Origin: Io17-Chloro-G2 sp963663135
GTDB lineage: Bacteria > Chloroflexota > Dehalococcoidia > Lucifugimonadales > UBA3495
DNA length: 64,000 bases
Direction of reading: 5' to 3'
Assembly: GCA_963663135.2 (NCBI GenBank)
Contig: CAXXRM010000005.1
Location: 1-64,000 of the forward strand
Shown here: one piece after another, positions 60,267-64,000 of the stretch
Position numbering within the stretch: position 1 is the stretch's first letter
Layout of the letters: each line of letters starts with the position of its first letter
Program-made: the position numbers and the translations under genes
Notes under the pieces: model-generated
Told to the model about the DNA's origin: nothing
The model's database searches: none
What the model saw: the letters and a program-made list of their open reading frames with translations, nothing else

Positions 60267-62057
60267 ATGGCTACGACACCCGGCAGCCACACCCGCAGTC
60301 ATACACGGGGAACCCAGGGAGAGTATTCCCACCGGCCCATGACCTGGGGTACCCGCGGCATGGTCGGCGCCGGGACCCAGCTAACCGCCCAGTCGGGAAT
60401 GCACGTGCTTTGGCAGGGAGGCAACGCCGTGGATGCCGCCGTGGCCACCGCCCTTGCCGCGGGTGTTTTGGAACCCACCGCCTCCTATTCCCTGGGCGGT
60501 GAGGTCGCTTTTCTGTTTTACGACGCCTCCGCCGGAAAGGTCCGGTCGGTTGTGGGCCAGGGGTGGGTCCCGGAAAAGGCAACCATGGACCTGTACCTGG
60601 AACGATGGGGGGAAATTCCTTTTGGCGTCCTCAGCACCACGGTGCCCGGCGTGATTTCCGCCCTGATCGCCATGCTGGCGGACTATGGAACCATGAGTTT
60701 CAGCCAGGTGGCCGCATCCGCTCTGTCCTTCGCTCGCGACGGATTCCCCGCCTACCAGTTGCTGAATAGCGGAATAACCGGTTGGCGGGACAACATCGGC
60801 AAGTACCCCGATTCTGCACGGGTCTACCTCCCCGGCGGCAAACCGCCGGTGTTGGGCAGCATTTTCAAGCAGACCGACTTGGCCAACACCCTATCCATGA
60901 TGGTCCAGGAGGAAACGAGCGCCCTTGGCCGCGGGTTGGGCCGGGAAGCGGCTATCCAAGCCGCCCGGGACCTTTTCTACAAAGGAGACCCCGCTCGTCG
61001 AATGGTCAAGGCTTTGCAGGACATGGGCGGGTTGTACTCGGTCGATGACTTCGGCGACTATGCATCCCCTTGGGAGGATCCAATCTCGACCACCTACCGG
61101 GGCTATGAAATCTTCACCAACCGGACCTGGACCCAGGGCATCTGCCTGCTGCAAGCGCTCAACATCCTGGAAAACGACGACCTGGTGTCCATGGGCCACA
61201 ACTCGGTCCAGGCCATCCATCTCCAGGTTGAATCGCTGAAATTGGCCATGGCCGACCGGGAGCGGTACGTCGGCGACTCGGACTTTCAGGATGTTCCCGT
61301 GGACGGCCTGCTGAGTAAGGAATACGCCCGGTTGCGGCGCAGTCTGATCGACCCTAACGCCGCCCTGGCCGACTATCCGGCCGGCGATCCCCAGGGACTC
61401 CAGGCTGTCGCCGACCCGGTCCGTTCGGCGTCGGCTCCCAGGGCACTGGAGACCCCGGTTGGCGGCTCCGACGGCACCACCTACCTGGCGACGATCGACG
61501 CCCAGGGCAACATGGTGTCGGCCACGCCCAGCACTTTTTCCGGGTTGTCCAAGGGAATGATACTGGGTGACACGGGCATTCTGATAAACAACCGGGGCTG
61601 TTATTTCTGGCTGGACCCGGACAACGCCAACTCGCTGCAACCCCGCAAACGCCCCAGGACCACTCCCTGCACCTTTATCATCCTGAAGGACGGGAAGCCG
61701 TTTATGACCCTGGGCACTCCCGGCGCCGACAGCCAGGTGCCCAGTGATCTCCAGGTGTTGAACAACATCATCGACTTTGGCCTGAACCTGCAGGAGGCCG
61801 TTGAAGCGCCCCGTTTCGGCGTCAACAGCTTTCCCAGGTCGCCCTGGCCCCACGAGACCTACCCCAACCAACTTGACCTGGAAGACCGGGTCCCGGAAGG
61901 GATTGCCGAAAGCCTGACCGACCTGGGCCATCGGGTTGACCGCGTCGGTCCTTGGGGCGTCAGCAATGGATTCGCCCCCGTCATGGTCGATCCGGAATCC
62001 GGTGTCTACGTCGGCGGCGCAGACCCCAGGAAAGAGTCTGTGGTCACGGGCTGGTAA
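60267..62057 (+). CDS. gamma-glutamyltransferase family protein (Ntn-hydrolase)
   Basis: 596 residues from ATG 60267. GGT-fold precursors cleave themselves before a nucleophilic Thr. Motifs: MVGAGTQLTAQSGMHVLWQG GNAVDAAVATALA, SYSLGGEVAFLFYD, VPGVISALIAMLADYG, and the cleavage region GGSDGTTYLATIDAQGNMVS with the nucleophile likely Thr404. GGDSGxP-like substrate loop appears as MTLGTPGADSQ. The Arg that binds the glutamate alpha-carboxyl in true GGTs is not obvious, so the substrate may be a different gamma-glutamyl or cephalosporin-like compound. No signal peptide. Normal length; separated by 56 bases from the acyl-CoA dehydrogenase gene. Confidence 0.88.
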   Translation: MATTPGSHTRSHTRGTQGEYSHRPMTWGTRGMVGAGTQLTAQSGMHVLWQGGNAVDAAVATALAAGVLEPTASYSLGGEVAFLFYDASAGKVRSVVGQGWVPEKATMDLYLERWGEIPFGVLSTTVPGVISALIAMLADYGTMSFSQVAASALSFARDGFPAYQLLNSGITGWRDNIGKYPDSARVYLPGGKPPVLGSIFKQTDLANTLSMMVQEETSALGRGLGREAAIQAARDLFYKGDPARRMVKALQDMGGLYSVDDFGDYASPWEDPISTTYRGYEIFTNRTWTQGICLLQALNILENDDLVSMGHNSVQAIHLQVESLKLAMADRERYVGDSDFQDVPVDGLLSKEYARLRRSLIDPNAALADYPAGDPQGLQAVADPVRSASAPRALETPVGGSDGTTYLATIDAQGNMVSATPSTFSGLSKGMILGDTGILINNRGCYFWLDPDNANSLQPRKRPRTTPCTFIILKDGKPFMTLGTPGADSQVPSDLQVLNNIIDFGLNLQEAVEAPRFGVNSFPRSPWPHETYPNQLDLEDRVPEGIAESLTDLGHRVDRVGPWGVSNGFAPVMVDPESGVYVGGADPRKESVVTGW

Positions 62058-62113
62058 CCCCAACCCGTCGCCGGACATCCAATCCCCAACCGTTGACCCA
62101 ACAGGAGCGAAAA

Positions 62114-63295
62114 TTGACCACCGCAACGCCTGAAGAGGCCAGGACCCAGATCGTAAACCTGGTCCGGGAGTTTGTCCGCCGGGACGTGGCCCCGGTCGCT
62201 CAGGAATTGGACCGGGAAGACCGGGTCCCTCATGATTTGATCGACCAGATGAAGGAGATGGGCCTGTTCGGCATAACGGTCCCCGAAGAATACGGAGGGC
62301 TGGGGCTGGACTACACCACCTTCGCCACTATCTTCGAGGAGCTCAGCAAGGGTTTCATGAGCCTTAGCGGCGCCATCGGGACCCACCACATCCTCACCTA
62401 CGTGCTGGTCCACTACGGCACCGAGGAGCAGAAGGAGCGGTTTCTGCCCGACTTGGCTTCCGGCCGCAAGAGGGGAGGGCTCGCCCTGACCGAACCTGGC
62501 GGCGGCAGCGACGTCGCTAACCTGGCGACGTCGGCGACCAAGGACGGCGAGGAGTACGTAATCAACGGCGCCAAAATGTTCATCACTAATGCACGCTACG
62601 GCGACTCCTTTTGCCTGCTGGCCCGCACCGATCGGAATGCCCAGCCCAATCACCGCGGCATCAGTTGCTTCGTGGTGGAAAAAGGAGACCCCGGTTTCGA
62701 AAACCCCGGAATTAAAGTAGGCCGCGACCTGGACAAAATGGGCTACCGAGGCTTGGACACCTGCGAGTTGGTGTTCGAGGACTGCCGCATCCCGGCGGAA
62801 AACCTCGTAGGGGAACAGGAAGGACGCGGGTTCGGTCAAGTGATGAGTGGGCTTGAGACAGGGAGAATTAACGTTGCCGCCCGGGCTGTCGGCGTGGCCC
62901 AAGCCGCTTTCGAGGCCGCCATCCGCTACTCCCAGCAGCGCGAAACCTTTGGCGTTCCCATATCCCAGCACCAGGCCATTCAGCTCAAATTGGCCGACAT
63001 GGCCACCAAGGTGCAGGCAGCCCGCCTTTTGACCTACGACGCGGCGGCTAAGAAAGACCGGGGGGACCGGGTAGACCTGGAATCCGGAATGGCCAAGCTC
63101 TTCGCCAGCGAAGTTTGCGGAGAGGTCGCCATGGAAGCGGTGCGGATCCACGGCGGGTATGGCTACATCAAAGACTCCCCCGTAGAACGCTACTACCGGG
63201 ACGCGCCGCTAATGATCATCGGGGAAGGCACCAACGAAATCATGCGCCTGCTCATAGCCAAGCAACTCCTGGCCCGCCCGGAATACCAGGTCTAG
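62114..63295 (+). CDS. acyl-CoA dehydrogenase
   Basis: 393 residues. The TTG at 62114 has AGGAG 8 bases upstream and starts the conserved helical domain; the frame extends upstream to 61952 inside the previous gene. Motifs: YGGLGLDYTTFATIFEELSK, LALTEPGGGSDVANLATSAT with FAD contacts, FITNARYGDSFCLLARTDRN, RETFGVPISQHQAIQLKLAD, and the catalytic-Glu signature RDAPLMIIGEGTNEIMRLLI. Standard size for medium/short chain acyl-CoA dehydrogenases using FAD and ETF. It is probably co-transcribed with the upstream gamma-glutamyltransferase-like gene, though no shared pathway is evident. Confidence 0.95.
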   Translation: MTTATPEEARTQIVNLVREFVRRDVAPVAQELDREDRVPHDLIDQMKEMGLFGITVPEEYGGLGLDYTTFATIFEELSKGFMSLSGAIGTHHILTYVLVHYGTEEQKERFLPDLASGRKRGGLALTEPGGGSDVANLATSATKDGEEYVINGAKMFITNARYGDSFCLLARTDRNAQPNHRGISCFVVEKGDPGFENPGIKVGRDLDKMGYRGLDTCELVFEDCRIPAENLVGEQEGRGFGQVMSGLETGRINVAARAVGVAQAAFEAAIRYSQQRETFGVPISQHQAIQLKLADMATKVQAARLLTYDAAAKKDRGDRVDLESGMAKLFASEVCGEVAMEAVRIHGGYGYIKDSPVERYYRDAPLMIIGEGTNEIMRLLIAKQLLARPEYQV

Positions 63296-63421
63296 GGGCC
63301 TTCGGTCTGGGTCCTCCGTGCTATTCTTAGATGACCTCCCACAATATAGCAAAGCAAAGGCAGGAGTGGCGCCGGTTCATCGCACTGTCTGGTATGTAGA
63401 AGTTATTCAAGGGATTGCCGA

Positions 63422-63649
63422 ATGACCTACACTTTTAAAGTTTCCTTGCAAGAGGAAGGTGACGGGCGGTGGAGTGCTTGGATTGAGTCTTTACCCGGTT
63501 GCGCTACTTGGGGATACACCAAAGATGATGCCTTGCAGTGCTTGCACGAAGCCGCTGTGTTGGTCCTGGAAGACATAATCGAATGCGGTGAACCTATTCC
63601 AGGCGAGGTTGAATCCGGTGACGGTATGGAAGTGGCTATTCATTTATGA
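63422..63649 (+). CDS. hicB: HicB-like antitoxin
   Basis: 75 residues, no ribosome-binding site of note. The sequence TFKVSLQEEGDGRWSAWIES, LPGCATWGYTKDDALQCLHE and AAVLVLEDIIECGEPIPGEV is the RNase-H-like partial fold of HicB antitoxins. It overlaps the next gene by ATGA. Order here is hicB first, opposite to the more usual hicA-hicB order. Normally HicB binds HicA and represses the operon. Confidence 0.8.
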   Translation: MTYTFKVSLQEEGDGRWSAWIESLPGCATWGYTKDDALQCLHEAAVLVLEDIIECGEPIPGEVESGDGMEVAIHL

Positions 63650-63909
63650 CCGTCCCATCCGGTCTGGTCTCTCGGCTCCGAAACGTCTCGATTCGCCAAT
63701 GGATTGTTGCGTTGGAACGGGCCGGGTTCTTTTCTAGCCGCAGTAGGGGTGGTCATAGAGTATAACGGCACGCCGACGGTCGCCGAGTCATTCTCGGTTA
63801 TCACCGTGCCGTTGCAACATTGCCCCCGGGAACATTGCGCCGGGTGCTATTGGATACTCAATGGACCGAGGATGATGCGCAGCGTCTCGGACTGCTTCAG
63901 CGTCAATAA
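63646..63909 (+). pseudogene. hicA: HicA-like toxin with in-frame stop
   Basis: The frame starts at ATG 63646, which overlaps the hicB stop. It reads IRQWIVALERAGFFSSRSRGGHRV, then TAA (63763-63765), and in the same frame continues RHADGRRVILGYHRAVATLP PGTLRRVLLDTQWTEDDAQRL to 63909. The conserved HicA block is xGSHHxYRHPDGRRVxxPxHxxxxLPxGTLRxIL, and the stop sits exactly where Tyr is expected. The double-stranded-RNA-binding-like fold is split by that stop. HicA is an mRNA interferase, so loss through a nonsense mutation would disarm the toxin. Confidence 0.7.
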
Positions 63910-63931
63910 CAGCAGAAGGGCTGCCGGAGAA

Positions 63932-63972
63932 GGGAGGGCCGGAATTGCCTATCTGGCACCGGCCCTCCCCAA
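63932..63972 (+). terminator. possible terminator hairpin after hicBA
   Basis: GGGAGGGCCGG and CCGGCCCTCCC are perfect inverted repeats around a 16-base loop, shortly after the hicA end. No poly-T tail follows, so termination is uncertain; it may be only a hairpin. Confidence 0.35.
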
Positions 63973-64000
63973 ATGGCTATCCTGGGCGGGTTTCTCAGGG

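Overview
The window is GC-rich bacterial DNA with ordinary codon use and many GTG/TTG starts. Gene content (late cobalamin genes behind a B12 riboswitch, SMP-30-like and arylsulfotransferase-like beta-propellers, LLM flavin oxidoreductase, acyl-CoA dehydrogenase, gamma-glutamyltransferase, penicillin-acylase family, DUF1800/DUF1501 exported pair, Pro/Thr-rich lipoproteins) and the dense dispersed palindromic repeats suggest an uncultivated Chloroflexota-like organism (Dehalococcoidia/SAR202 type). That placement is inference: no rRNA or tRNA gene is visible in the window.

Layout. 1-8.4 kb is a decaying accessory region: a chimeric remnant of a DUF4145 protein joined to a D12 adenine methylase, two paralogous membrane proteins (about 0.95-1.64 and 6.26-6.98 kb) bracketing lipoprotein genes, a DUF6226 protein, and a small MITE. 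8.4-9.9 kb is an IS701-family element whose transposase is frameshifted near its end. 10.9-17.9 kb is housekeeping/catabolic: SMP-30-like lactonase overlapping an enoyl-CoA hydratase, TlyA, CinA/PncC-like, penicillin-acylase family, MBL hydrolase. 18.4-21.4 kb is a MarR-regulated unit (MarR, isochorismatase-like hydrolase, DHA2 MFS pump) with clear promoter and palindromic operator candidates, followed by a broken FMN reductase gene. 22.0-25.2 kb is an exported DUF1800/DUF1501 pair. 25.6-28.6 kb is a secreted repeat-containing zinc peptidase split by an IS5-like element. 30.0-38.0 kb is the cobalamin island: promoter, cobalamin riboswitch with terminator, a [2Fe-2S] ferredoxin-like gene, a ChuX/HutX-like gene, then cbiA, cobO, cobT, cobS, cbiB and a cobD/cobC-type aminotransferase. 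This covers a,c-amidation, adenosylation, aminopropanol arm and lower-loop joining, but cobU and cbiP/cobQ are not present here. 39.1-41.4 kb is a lower-GC two-gene block with an AIPR-family (phage-resistance) protein broken by a frameshift near its C-terminus. 41.5-55.5 kb carries an M16 peptidase, HtrA-like lipoprotein protease, RNase PH, ComEC, a frameshifted ComEA, branched-chain aminotransferase, PlsY and an arylsulfotransferase-like protein. 56-64 kb carries an LLM oxidoreductase, small membrane ORFs, an IS1595 remnant, a two-repeat protein of unknown function, a gamma-glutamyltransferase, an acyl-CoA dehydrogenase and a hicB-hicA pair in which hicA has an in-frame stop.

Most gaps between genes are filled by one repeat family: an element of about 175 bp with perfect or near-perfect 33-35 bp terminal inverted repeats and a conserved non-palindromic core found in both orientations, plus solo arms and tandem amplifications (249-bp x4, 224-bp x2, 90-bp x3). 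Several genes are visibly broken (methylase, transposases, FMN reductase, comEA, AIPR, hicA, a lipoprotein), so the stretch is either undergoing gene decay or the assembly has indel errors; read-level checks would separate these. No convincing wholly new system is proven. The best candidates are the 142-aa protein plus AIPR block and the chimeric methylase remnant.
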